A stretch of 64,000 nucleotides of DNA, taken from assembly GCF_002741075.1 (NCBI RefSeq), contig NZ_CP016634.1:3192001-3256000 (forward strand), written 5' to 3'. Position numbers and translations under genes: made by a program. The notes under the pieces were generated by a model. It was given only the letters and a program-made list of their open reading frames with translations. It was not told the DNA's origin and made no database searches. Below, in pieces: positions 46,661-53,891 of this stretch. Position 1 is the stretch's first letter. Each line of letters starts with the position of its first letter. Source of the stretch: Pseudomonas putida (GTDB lineage: Bacteria; Pseudomonadota; Gammaproteobacteria; Pseudomonadales; Pseudomonadaceae).

Positions 46661-47566
46661 ATGAAAAATATCAAGAGTATGGATCTCAACTTGCTCAAGG
46701 CGCTGGACGCATTGTTAGACGAACGCAATGTGACACGGGCGGCGGCCCGTCTGGGACTAACCCAGCCGGCCTTGAGTGGCATGCTGACGCGGTTGCGCGA
46801 GAGCTTCGGTGACCCGCTTTTCGCGCGCTCGCAGCGGGGTATCGTTCCAACGCAGCGGGCGCTGGATCTAGGGATGCCTGTCAAGCAGGTGCTCGCCGAA
46901 ATCGACGCGCTGCTCCAGCCACCTTCCTTCAATCCGGCCACCGCACAACTGACCTTCTCCATCGCCGCGACGGACTATGCGCTGCGTGCCGTTGCTGTCC
47001 CATTTCTATCGGCACTTAAACGGCACGCACCGCGTGTACGAGTCTCATTAGTGCCAGTCGAGAGCGGGCAGCTACAGAACCAGCTTGAGCGCGGTCAGAT
47101 CGATTTAGCCCTCCTGACGCCAGAGATCACTCCGCCAAATCTGCATGCCCGAGAGCTGTTCAAGGAACACTATGTGTGTGTCCTGCGGGAAGACCATCCT
47201 GCGGCTATGGGGCGCAAGCTGACCGTTAAACAGTTCTGTGCTCTCGACCATGCGCTTGTTTCCTACGATGGTGGAGGTTTCCGCGGCGTCACCGACGATG
47301 CGCTAGAACAGTTGGGCAAACGACGCAGCGTCACACTGTCGGTCAAGAGCTTTCTGATCTTGCCAGACATCCTGCGTGCCAGTGACATGGTTGCGATCTT
47401 GCCGAGCCGCTTGGTCGCCGGTATGGACAAGCTGGCTATCTCCCTGCCGCCGGTGAAGATACCGGGGTTCACCAAGACGGCTGCTTGGCACGAACGCACC
47501 CATCACGATCCAGCACATCGCTGGATACGAGCACTGCTGTTCACTTCCTGTGCTAACAACAAGTAG
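46661..47566 (+). CDS. LysR-family transcriptional regulator
   Basis: A 301-residue protein from the ATG at 46661 (MKNIKSMDLNLLKALD). The N-terminal HTH is NVTRAAARLGLTQPALSGML and the C-terminal effector-binding domain is full length. The start at 46661 leaves the inverted repeat outside the coding region; a start at 46679 (MDLNLL) is also possible. It is followed by an SRPBCC gene on the same strand with a matching operator. The effector is unknown. Confidence 0.9.
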   Translation: MKNIKSMDLNLLKALDALLDERNVTRAAARLGLTQPALSGMLTRLRESFGDPLFARSQRGIVPTQRALDLGMPVKQVLAEIDALLQPPSFNPATAQLTFSIAATDYALRAVAVPFLSALKRHAPRVRVSLVPVESGQLQNQLERGQIDLALLTPEITPPNLHARELFKEHYVCVLREDHPAAMGRKLTVKQFCALDHALVSYDGGGFRGVTDDALEQLGKRRSVTLSVKSFLILPDILRASDMVAILPSRLVAGMDKLAISLPPVKIPGFTKTAAWHERTHHDPAHRWIRALLFTSCANNK

Positions 47567-47705
47567 GCAAGATCGCTCCTATCGTCATGCTCAGCACAAC
47601 TCTACCTCGCACTACAAATAAGCAATCAGTCGGCTCAATTGGAGACGCGCCCTTTCGTAGCGCCGCTGCGAGATAGCCTAGTCGGTGGATGGCAGAACCT
47701 AGGCC

Positions 47706-47730
47706 TTGATATCATATTTTATGATATCAA
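47706..47730. promoter_or_regulatory. Perfect 11-bp inverted repeat upstream of the SRPBCC gene
   Basis: TTGATATCATA (47706-47716) and TATGATATCAA (47720-47730) form a perfect palindrome with a three-base centre, about 118 bases before the SRPBCC start. It shares the GATATCAT half-site with the LysR promoter, so it is a probable target of that regulator. Confidence 0.65.
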
Positions 47731-47847
47731 AAATAGAAACTTAGGATTTCACTTATTGCAGATGGAGGCTCATGATTTGCTCCATGACCACTTGAATGAC
47801 GCAGCCACCCCTGTTGCGTCATCGACATTTTGTGAAGGAGCTTCGAT

Positions 47848-48378
47848 ATGAGCAAGCAACAGAACGCCATCCTCTGGCCCGAAGGCTACACGCCGGGCTT
47901 TACTGAGAATTTCGCCTCCAATGAGATCATCGCCGCCGGCTTGAGCGCGGCCGACGTATGGCCTCTACTCGTCACACCATCGCTGTGGCCAAGCTACTAC
48001 GCCAACTCGGCTAACGTGTGCTTTCATGACGGCAAAGGCCCGGTACTGGCCGACGGCGATCGGTTTTACTTCGAGACCTTCGGCTTCCCGGTAGAGGGGC
48101 AGTGCAACGAATACGTGCCACCTGCGGATGGGCAACCCGGCCGCGTGGCCTGGCACGGCTGGTCCGGCGAGGAAGGCACAGATACGCGCCTGGATGTGCA
48201 TCACGCCTGGCTGGTTGAGAACCTGGACGGCAGGCGCGTGCGCATCCTCACGCAGGAAACTCAGAAGGGCAAACCGGCCGAGGAGCTGCACAACGCCAAA
48301 CCCAACCCGATGATCAACGGCCATCAGGACTGGCTCGACAGCTTGGTCGAGGCAGCGCGCAAAGCCAAGCAGGCGTAG
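47848..48378 (+). CDS. SRPBCC-domain protein
   Basis: A 176-residue soluble protein with a GAAGGAG ribosome-binding site. FASNEIIAAGLSAADVWPLL and the later DVHHAWLVENLDGRRVRIL match the SRPBCC/polyketide-cyclase-like ligand-binding fold. It has no signal peptide. It follows a LysR gene and precedes a truncated gene with a good ribosome-binding site, suggesting a LysR-controlled stress operon. The ligand and reaction are unknown. Confidence 0.75.
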   Translation: MSKQQNAILWPEGYTPGFTENFASNEIIAAGLSAADVWPLLVTPSLWPSYYANSANVCFHDGKGPVLADGDRFYFETFGFPVEGQCNEYVPPADGQPGRVAWHGWSGEEGTDTRLDVHHAWLVENLDGRRVRILTQETQKGKPAEELHNAKPNPMINGHQDWLDSLVEAARKAKQA

Positions 48379-48422
48379 TGGTCTCCGGCCGCTTGATCCC
48401 AAGCGTCTGAACGGAGAAAACC

Positions 48423-48659
48423 ATGATGAGAACTCCCCTCAGGATTCTGCTGGTCCTGACTTCGCAGGCAACGATGGGCGACGAACTGCTCAACCGCGAA
48501 TGGTTCCGCAGTCGGACCGAAGCGAAGGTGCTGATCGAACGTTGGCGACAGTTCTACAACGAGCAGCGGCCGCATAGCGCGCATGCTTACAAACCGCCGG
48601 CGACGATCCGGCGCAACTGGATCCAATCCGATAGCATCCCCTCCGAACTCACTGCCTGA
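48423..48659 (+). pseudogene. Chimeric ORF: start of a DJ-1/PfpI-like gene joined to an IS3-family transposase end
   Basis: The 78-residue frame begins MMRTPLRILLVLTSQ with its own GGAG, which looks like the first strand of a DJ-1/PfpI-type protein. From GDELLNREWFRSRTEAKVLI on, including RQFYNEQRPHSAHAY, it is the C-terminal end of an IS3-group OrfB transposase. The insertion appears to have removed the rest of the first gene, and the IS has lost its 5' part. The transposase assignment is firm; the DJ-1 assignment rests on about 15 residues. Confidence 0.65.
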
Positions 48660-48887
48660 CTGGCTACAAAGTTCGTACTCAGGTCACCTTGGCGCAGGCA
48701 CTGAAGGTGGAGCCACCCGGAATGGGTGCTCCCACCGCCTTACGCGCACTGGCTCGAACTCTCCCGAGGCGCCGGCAAGCTCGTCACATAGCGACTAGAG
48801 AGAGGAGGTGACCGTACGAGTTCCCAGCGCCCGATCCACTCTGGGAGCTGGGTCGCCTAGCGACTACGCTACCAATGGAGCTAGCGA
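48660..48887. other. Gap after the IS remnant; no gene seen
   Basis: No reading frame with family features is visible in these 228 bases. It probably contains the right end of the IS3-type remnant and the 3' untranslated region of the SMR gene. A short inverted repeat (GGTGGAGCCACC, 48709-48720) is present. Confidence 0.4.
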
Positions 48888-49205
48888 TCAACTCGATAAC
48901 TTGAGCGTGATAACGCCCAGGATGATCAACGCCACGCCAAGGTATCGCATCAGGGAGGTTGGGTCGCCATAGAAATGAATTCCGACTAAGAAAGTTCCCG
49001 CCGCTCCGATACCCGTCCACACCGCATAAGCAGTCCCAATCGGTATCTGACGCTGAGCAAGCCATAGGAAGGCGCCGCTAATTGTCATGAAAGAGACGGC
49101 TACTGCGACCCCACTCCAACGCGATGTTGGCTCTTGCGCCATTTTCAGCCCGACCGGCCATCCGATTTCAAACAATCCAGCCAAAACAAGATAGATCCAA
49201 CCCAT
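48888..49205 (-). CDS. SMR-family exporter of the Gdx/SugE type
   Basis: A 105-residue, four-helix membrane protein. It keeps the essential Glu (AGLFEIGWPVGLK, about residue 13), the Gdx-like WTGIGAAGTFLVGI stretch and a normal end (ITLKLSS). Gdx-type members export guanidinium; others export quaternary amines. It lies downstream of an EexN-like gene on the same strand. A pair of TCCGGCAT direct repeats (49232-49239 and 49246-49253) lies just before its ribosome-binding site. Confidence 0.88.
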   Translation of the reverse strand: MGWIYLVLAGLFEIGWPVGLKMAQEPTSRWSGVAVAVSFMTISGAFLWLAQRQIPIGTAYAVWTGIGAAGTFLVGIHFYGDPTSLMRYLGVALIILGVITLKLSS

Positions 49206-49263
49206 TGCGATTCTCCTTCAAATTTTTCATATCCGGCATACATACTCCGGCATGACCACCAGC

Positions 49264-49527
49264 TTAGAACTTCGGCGGCTCTTTAGGCGTGGTGTGGGGC
49301 ACATCGCCATCTTCGTAAAAGCGCTTTCGCGTAGCCTCGGCAACCCGGTTACATAGTTGGTCGCCCAGCATTGGTCGATCCAACTTGCATTGCTTGCGCA
49401 ACTCTTTCAGACGCTCAGGATTGAGCGCTAATTCATCGACTGTCGGAAGGTTGGCTTTATCTGGTTTCCCAGATGGGCTGCAGGCTGCCAATGTCGAGGA
49501 AAGCAATATGAGAGCAATCTTCTTCAT
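49264..49527 (-). CDS. Second EexN/TrbK-like entry-exclusion lipoprotein
   Basis: An 87-residue lipoprotein (lipobox LAAC, Cys at about 16). Its core, NPERLKELRKQCKLDR, then DQLCNRVAEATRKRFYE, lines up with the trbK-like protein of the trb operon (38627-38953), including both later Cys. It is richer in Lys and in A/T-ending codons than the backbone copy. It lies outside the trb operon, between an SMR gene and a LysR gene, so it was probably acquired with the cargo. Exclusion function is inferred from the family. Confidence 0.75.
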   Translation of the reverse strand: MKKIALILLSSTLAACSPSGKPDKANLPTVDELALNPERLKELRKQCKLDRPMLGDQLCNRVAEATRKRFYEDGDVPHTTPKEPPKF

Positions 49528-49559
49528 GGTTAATTTTCTTTGGGAGATTGTGTGATGGT

Positions 49560-50465
49560 TTACCGCCGACCTTTGGCATCTGGAGATTTGATCGAATGAA
49601 CGCGTTCCATGAAGCGAGTCAGCATTTCTGACGGCTCGCTGGCCGGCCGTAGTAGATAGGTCGTGAGCATTGGCGAACGTCCAGTCAGCGGCCGTGCGAC
49701 CACCCCCTGTTCCCTGCTGGCTGTGATATGCGCGCCTCCTGTGAGGCCTAGTGCAAGTCCCGCCGAAACCAGGACCATCATTAGATCGCTGGAAGTCACG
49801 CGTTCGGCAATCAGTGGCTCTATGTCCACGCGACGTAGCACCCGTTCAACTTGCCGAGCATGGCCCTCACACGCCACCGCGTCGCAGAGCACCAGCGGAT
49901 ACCGCAACAGCTCTTCTAGGGGAATCTGTTTGTGGGATAGCAAGGGGTGCCGTGCGGGCACAGCTACCATCAGAGGGTCACTCCACACCGGCACGGCGAT
50001 GATGCCTTCGCCGACTTCATCCGATTGAGCGAAGCCGAGATCGTACAGTTCGCCACACAATCCCTTGATTTGCTGTGCCAAAGGCACCTCGAAGAAGCGA
50101 ACTTCCACTTCCGGCTCTTCCTGCCGGCAGAGCGCCAACAACGCAGGCAGGCGCGATGGCGTGATTCCATCAGACAATGCAATACGGAGCTGGCAATGAA
50201 AGCCATTGGCTGCGGCGTTCACACTGTCGCGCGCCTGCTGCAAAGCTGCGAAGACACGCGGCACGCTCTCAAAGAAGAGCCTGCCCGCACGAGTCAAGCG
50301 GGTGCTCCGAGTGGTTCTCGCAAATAGCGCTACGCCCAACTCTTCCTCAAGTTCCTTGATGGCGCGCGACAGCGGCGATGTCTCTATGTGGAGGCGCTCT
50401 GCGGCTCGGGCAAAGTGCAGCTCCTCTGCCACCGCCAGAAAGTAGCGCAGGTGTCGAATTTCCAT
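49560..50465 (-). CDS. LysR-family transcriptional regulator
   Basis: A 301-residue protein from the ATG at 50465 (MEIRHLRYFLAVAEELHFAR), the usual LysR start. HTH: AAERLHIETSPLSRAIKELE. A C-terminal effector domain follows (about 90-295). It resembles the CynR/BenM-like group by general pattern only. It lies 32 bases upstream of the EexN-like gene on the same strand, and the outer-membrane factor gene ends 93 bases before it. Its targets are not evident. Confidence 0.88.
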   Translation of the reverse strand: MEIRHLRYFLAVAEELHFARAAERLHIETSPLSRAIKELEEELGVALFARTTRSTRLTRAGRLFFESVPRVFAALQQARDSVNAAANGFHCQLRIALSDGITPSRLPALLALCRQEEPEVEVRFFEVPLAQQIKGLCGELYDLGFAQSDEVGEGIIAVPVWSDPLMVAVPARHPLLSHKQIPLEELLRYPLVLCDAVACEGHARQVERVLRRVDIEPLIAERVTSSDLMMVLVSAGLALGLTGGAHITASREQGVVARPLTGRSPMLTTYLLRPASEPSEMLTRFMERVHSIKSPDAKGRR

Positions 50466-50558
50466 GTTCGCATTCCTCATCACTCAGGCCTCACCACCTT
50501 CGCCTTGCGTCACGCTATTTAGCTAGCCTTCGCAAGCTGCTCCAGCATGTTTCTGCGA

Positions 50559-51962
50559 TCAAACAGGAGAGCCGGATAATGCTTTTGCCAGGACGCCCCA
50601 TTGCATGGCTGTCTCGGCCCGCGTGCGGATCAGCGAAGCCTGCGCTGACAGCACCCCGGCCTCAGCCTCGGCCACCACCGTGGCGTCCACTTGTCCCGCC
50701 TCGAACAGACGTCGGCTGCGATCGAGCTGACGCTCCGCGACTGCGACACCCTCGGCCTGATGCTCCAGTGCTGCGTGCTGCGTATGCCAACCGAGATATG
50801 CGTTCTCTACGTCCTGCAAAGCACTCAACAAAGTGCGCTCGAACTCCGCACGGGCAGCTCGGCTGCGCGCCTCTCCGGTCTCGATGCCGGCACGGATCGC
50901 GCCACCATCGAAGATCGGCAACGACACCCCGGCCCCAAGTGAAAAAATGTTTCCAGTGATGCGGGTTCCCACACTCTCTACGCGCTGCCGTCCGCCGCTC
51001 AGGTCCAACACCAGCCTGGGGAAGCGTTCGCCTTCGGCTGCGTTCCAGCGCGCGGTTTCGGCGGCGAACTTCGCTTCGGCGGCGCGCACGTCGGGCCGCT
51101 CACTCAGCAGGTCCGCAGGTATGCGTGTCGGTGTCCAGTCCGGGACGGCGAGCGACGCAAGAGTTGGGGAAGCTGCAGGCGCTCCGGGCGTTTGTCCCAC
51201 TAGTACATCGAGTGCATGCGTCGCCTCGCCGCGCGCACGCCGCAGTTGCTCTTGCTCCACGCGCAGTGCGACGACGCCGGCGCGGGTACGCTCGATGTCG
51301 AAGCCGGTAGCTTGTCCGGCCTCGAACTTCCGTTGCATCAGCAAGACGAGTCGTTCTGCGGATGCCAGCCGCGCCGCGGCTAGCGCTTCGAGCTCACTGG
51401 CTTGGCGCTGCTGCACAGCCGCCGACACTGTTTCAAACGCGACCTGCCACCGCGTGGCAACCCACGCTTGTTCGGCTGCCACCGCATCCAGGCGCGCACC
51501 TTCTGCTGCCTGCGAAAGCCGTCCCGACAGGTCTGCCTCCCACGATGCGGACAACGTGGCGCGGCCATCATTGCCGATTGCAACGTTCTCTGAATAGTCG
51601 CGTCCTCGAGTTGCCTGCGTGCCCGCGGACAACGAGGGGAGCAGGGAGGCCCGTGCTCGCCGCGTGGCGGCCGATGCCTCGTCCACGCGCGCTCGCGCAA
51701 TCGTCAGTTCGGTATTGCGCTCCAGCGCCGCCCGGACCAAGGCATTGAGGTGCGGATCGCCGTAGGCCGTCCACCAATCGACGGGAAGAGTACGGCGGGA
51801 CGATTTGTCCAAGATGCCTTCACCTCCCTCTTCATTTGAGAAATGGGCCGGTACATCCAGGCGAGGTGGATCGGCAGAGTGCGGGGCATGGCTGCAGGCC
51901 GCAAGAAGCAGTAGCGGAGAAATCATGGCAATGAGGCGATAGCGTTCAAGAATTTGAGACAT
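50559..51962 (-). CDS. Outer-membrane factor lipoprotein of an RND pump (NodT/OprM-like)
   Basis: A 467-residue protein from the ATG at 51962 (MSQILERYRLIAMISPLLLL). It has a lipobox LAAC and two TolC-type repeats, with LPVDWWTAYGDPHLNALVRA at the start of the first. It should form the outer-membrane channel for the adaptor and RND pump encoded on the opposite strand. It shares a divergent promoter-operator region with tetR. The longer open frame to 52256 overlaps tetR and is not used. Confidence 0.9.
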   Translation of the reverse strand: MSQILERYRLIAMISPLLLLAACSHAPHSADPPRLDVPAHFSNEEGGEGILDKSSRRTLPVDWWTAYGDPHLNALVRAALERNTELTIARARVDEASAATRRARASLLPSLSAGTQATRGRDYSENVAIGNDGRATLSASWEADLSGRLSQAAEGARLDAVAAEQAWVATRWQVAFETVSAAVQQRQASELEALAAARLASAERLVLLMQRKFEAGQATGFDIERTRAGVVALRVEQEQLRRARGEATHALDVLVGQTPGAPAASPTLASLAVPDWTPTRIPADLLSERPDVRAAEAKFAAETARWNAAEGERFPRLVLDLSGGRQRVESVGTRITGNIFSLGAGVSLPIFDGGAIRAGIETGEARSRAARAEFERTLLSALQDVENAYLGWHTQHAALEHQAEGVAVAERQLDRSRRLFEAGQVDATVVAEAEAGVLSAQASLIRTRAETAMQWGVLAKALSGSPV

Positions 51963-51989
51963 GGCAGCTCCTTGCGCTCCGAAAAAGTC

Positions 51990-52043
51990 TTGACGGACTG
52001 TTGTATGGCTTCTACTATACCGTCTGGACTGTATATGACTCAA
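51990..52043. promoter_or_regulatory. Divergent promoters with a TetR-type operator
   Basis: Plus strand: TTGACG (51990-51995), 17-base spacer, TACTAT (52013-52018), reading into tetR. Minus strand: TTGAGT (52043-52038), 18-base spacer, TATAGT (52019-52014), reading into the outer-membrane factor gene. A 20-base imperfect palindrome, TATACnGTCnnGACnGTATA (52016-52035), overlaps both. One bound repressor could block both transcripts. Confidence 0.7.
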
Positions 52044-52062
52044 GCTTTTTTGGAGCACGACC

Positions 52063-52704
52063 ATGCCGCCCCGCGCGAAAACAAAGTTGCCCCCCCCGTC
52101 CACTGCCCATAGCAGCGCCGATGCGCAGCCCGGCCTCCAGCAAGGAGCCCAGCGAACTCGCGACCGCATCCTGCAGGCCGCCCGCGAACTGGTGCTGGAG
52201 GAAGGTGCCAGTCGCTTGACACTGGACGCCGTCGTTGTGCGGGCCGGGTTGAGCAAAGGGGCGTTTCTCTATCACTTCAAGACCAAACGCGATTTGTTCG
52301 TGACACTGATCGACGAGATGATCCGGGCGTTCGACGCGGTACAAGCCAATCACGAGCGCAGGTTTGCCGGAGATCCGGACCCCTGGCTGTCGAGCCAGGT
52401 GGAAGCGATGCCCGACGACGAGATGCAGAAGATGGGCGCAGCGCTGCTCGCGGCAGCTGCGGAAGATCCAACACTTCTCGACCCACTGCGCGAGTGTTAC
52501 CGCGTGCAGTACGAACGCGTGCGTCGATCCCCGCGTGGCACCGAGACCGCGGCACTCATCATGCTGGCATTGGATGGCGCCCTGTTCGCCGATCTTCTGG
52601 GTTTGCCAATACTCGCACCCGCAGAGCGGCGGCATTTCTTTCGGGCGCTCCAGGATCTCGCCTCGGGCCATCTCGAACTTGTCCCGGCAAAAGGACGCAC
52701 ATGA
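52063..52704 (+). CDS. TetR-family repressor of the efflux locus
   Basis: A 213-residue regulator. An N-terminal tail rich in Pro, Lys and Ala precedes the HTH (RLTLDAVVVRAGLSKGAFLY, then HFKTKRDLFV). The C-terminal ligand domain is TetR_C-like. It is the first gene of the plus-strand operon and its stop overlaps the adaptor start by four bases. Local control through the palindrome at 52016-52035 is the simplest model. The ligand is unknown. Confidence 0.9.
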   Translation: MPPRAKTKLPPPSTAHSSADAQPGLQQGAQRTRDRILQAARELVLEEGASRLTLDAVVVRAGLSKGAFLYHFKTKRDLFVTLIDEMIRAFDAVQANHERRFAGDPDPWLSSQVEAMPDDEMQKMGAALLAAAAEDPTLLDPLRECYRVQYERVRRSPRGTETAALIMLALDGALFADLLGLPILAPAERRHFFRALQDLASGHLELVPAKGRT

Positions 52705-53867
52705 GTCGCGTCCGTAGCGGTGTCATGACCGCGTGCGCACCGCGCTCCTTGGCGGTTGCTTGCACACTATCCATTTCGACTCTGCTCTCAGGGTGCGGAA
52801 ACTCGCAATCCACCGTATCCGAGCCTCCGCGCGCAGTGAAGCTCGCCGCCGCGCAGTCGGATCTCCCGCATAGCTCTCGCATCGAATTGACTGGCTCGGC
52901 GCGAGCAACCGAGCGCAGCATCCTAGGATTTGAAACAGGAGGACGGATCGCCAAGTTGAACGTCGACGTGGGTGAACGGTTCTCCCGCGGCCAAGTCCTG
53001 GCAGAACTTGATGCGCAACCTGACCGGCTTCGCGTGACACAAGCGCAAGCATCCCTGGCGGCCGCCGAAGCCGGCCTGATGGATCGACGTGTACAGACAG
53101 ATCAACAGCGCCGGTTGCTCGAAAGCGAAGTCATCTCCCCTGCTGCGTTCGAGAGCGCGAAGGCGCAGCTAGCGGTCGCAGAGGGTCAAGCGCGCACTGC
53201 CAAGGCGGCGCTTGGCCTGGCCGAACGAGCACAACGTGGCACGATGATCGTCGCTCCTTTCGATGGTGTCGTGGCGGAAAAGCTGGCTTTGGCGTTCACC
53301 GACATTGCTGCTGGTGCGCCGGTATTTCAGGTCGACGGCGTGCGCAGTGGCACTGAGATCATCGCGAACGCGTCTACTACACAGGCACCTCACATAGATG
53401 TCGGCCAACGCGCAGAACTGAGCTGGAGCGGAGCCGAACAACCAATCCGAGCGGTGGTACGTCGTGTCGGTCTGCGCGCCGAAAATGGCTCGCTCCTACC
53501 CGTGGTGCTAGTGCCTGAAGATAACGCGCAAGCGCGCGCACTTCGGCCAGGTATTCCCGTACAGGTCGTGCTCGACGCACCTGCGGCAACCTCCAAGACC
53601 TCTCGGCCCGAGACTGTATCCATACCTTATGCCTCGCTGGTGCTCGGCACGAAGCCGGGCGAGGCTTCCGTCTTCGTCTACACCCCTGAAGATAAGAAGG
53701 TGCACCGTCGCGCGGTGCGCTTCACGCCGGTACAGGAAGGAGACAGCGCGCGCGTCCTCGCTGGACTCAAGCCCGGCGAGACGGTGGTTGCCGCCGGAGG
53801 AGGATGGCTCACCGATGGACAGCCAGTGACACCACTGGAAGCCACCACTCAATTGACCAAGCGCTAA
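52701..53867 (+). CDS. RND periplasmic adaptor (membrane-fusion lipoprotein)
   Basis: A 388-residue protein from the ATG at 52701, coupled to tetR by a four-base overlap. It has a lipobox LLSGC (Cys at about 32), a lipoyl-like half-motif GFETGGRIAKLNVDVGERF, a helical hairpin (about 110-165) and a second lipoyl half (GTMIVAPFDGVVAEKLA). It connects the RND pump to the outer-membrane factor. RND follows after 24 bases. Confidence 0.93.
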   Translation: MSRVRSGVMTACAPRSLAVACTLSISTLLSGCGNSQSTVSEPPRAVKLAAAQSDLPHSSRIELTGSARATERSILGFETGGRIAKLNVDVGERFSRGQVLAELDAQPDRLRVTQAQASLAAAEAGLMDRRVQTDQQRRLLESEVISPAAFESAKAQLAVAEGQARTAKAALGLAERAQRGTMIVAPFDGVVAEKLALAFTDIAAGAPVFQVDGVRSGTEIIANASTTQAPHIDVGQRAELSWSGAEQPIRAVVRRVGLRAENGSLLPVVLVPEDNAQARALRPGIPVQVVLDAPAATSKTSRPETVSIPYASLVLGTKPGEASVFVYTPEDKKVHRRAVRFTPVQEGDSARVLAGLKPGETVVAAGGGWLTDGQPVTPLEATTQLTKR

Positions 53868-53891
53868 CGCGATCCACCAGGTTACTTCATC

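Noticed and set aside
48660..48887. Complete IS element around the transposase remnant
   Set aside because: Only the C-terminal end of the transposase is present and no matching terminal inverted repeat was found to the left.
49206..49263. Guanidine riboswitch in front of the SMR gene
   Set aside because: Only 58 bases separate the SMR gene from the next gene, and the conserved ACGR-type hairpin loops of guanidine riboswitches were not found.
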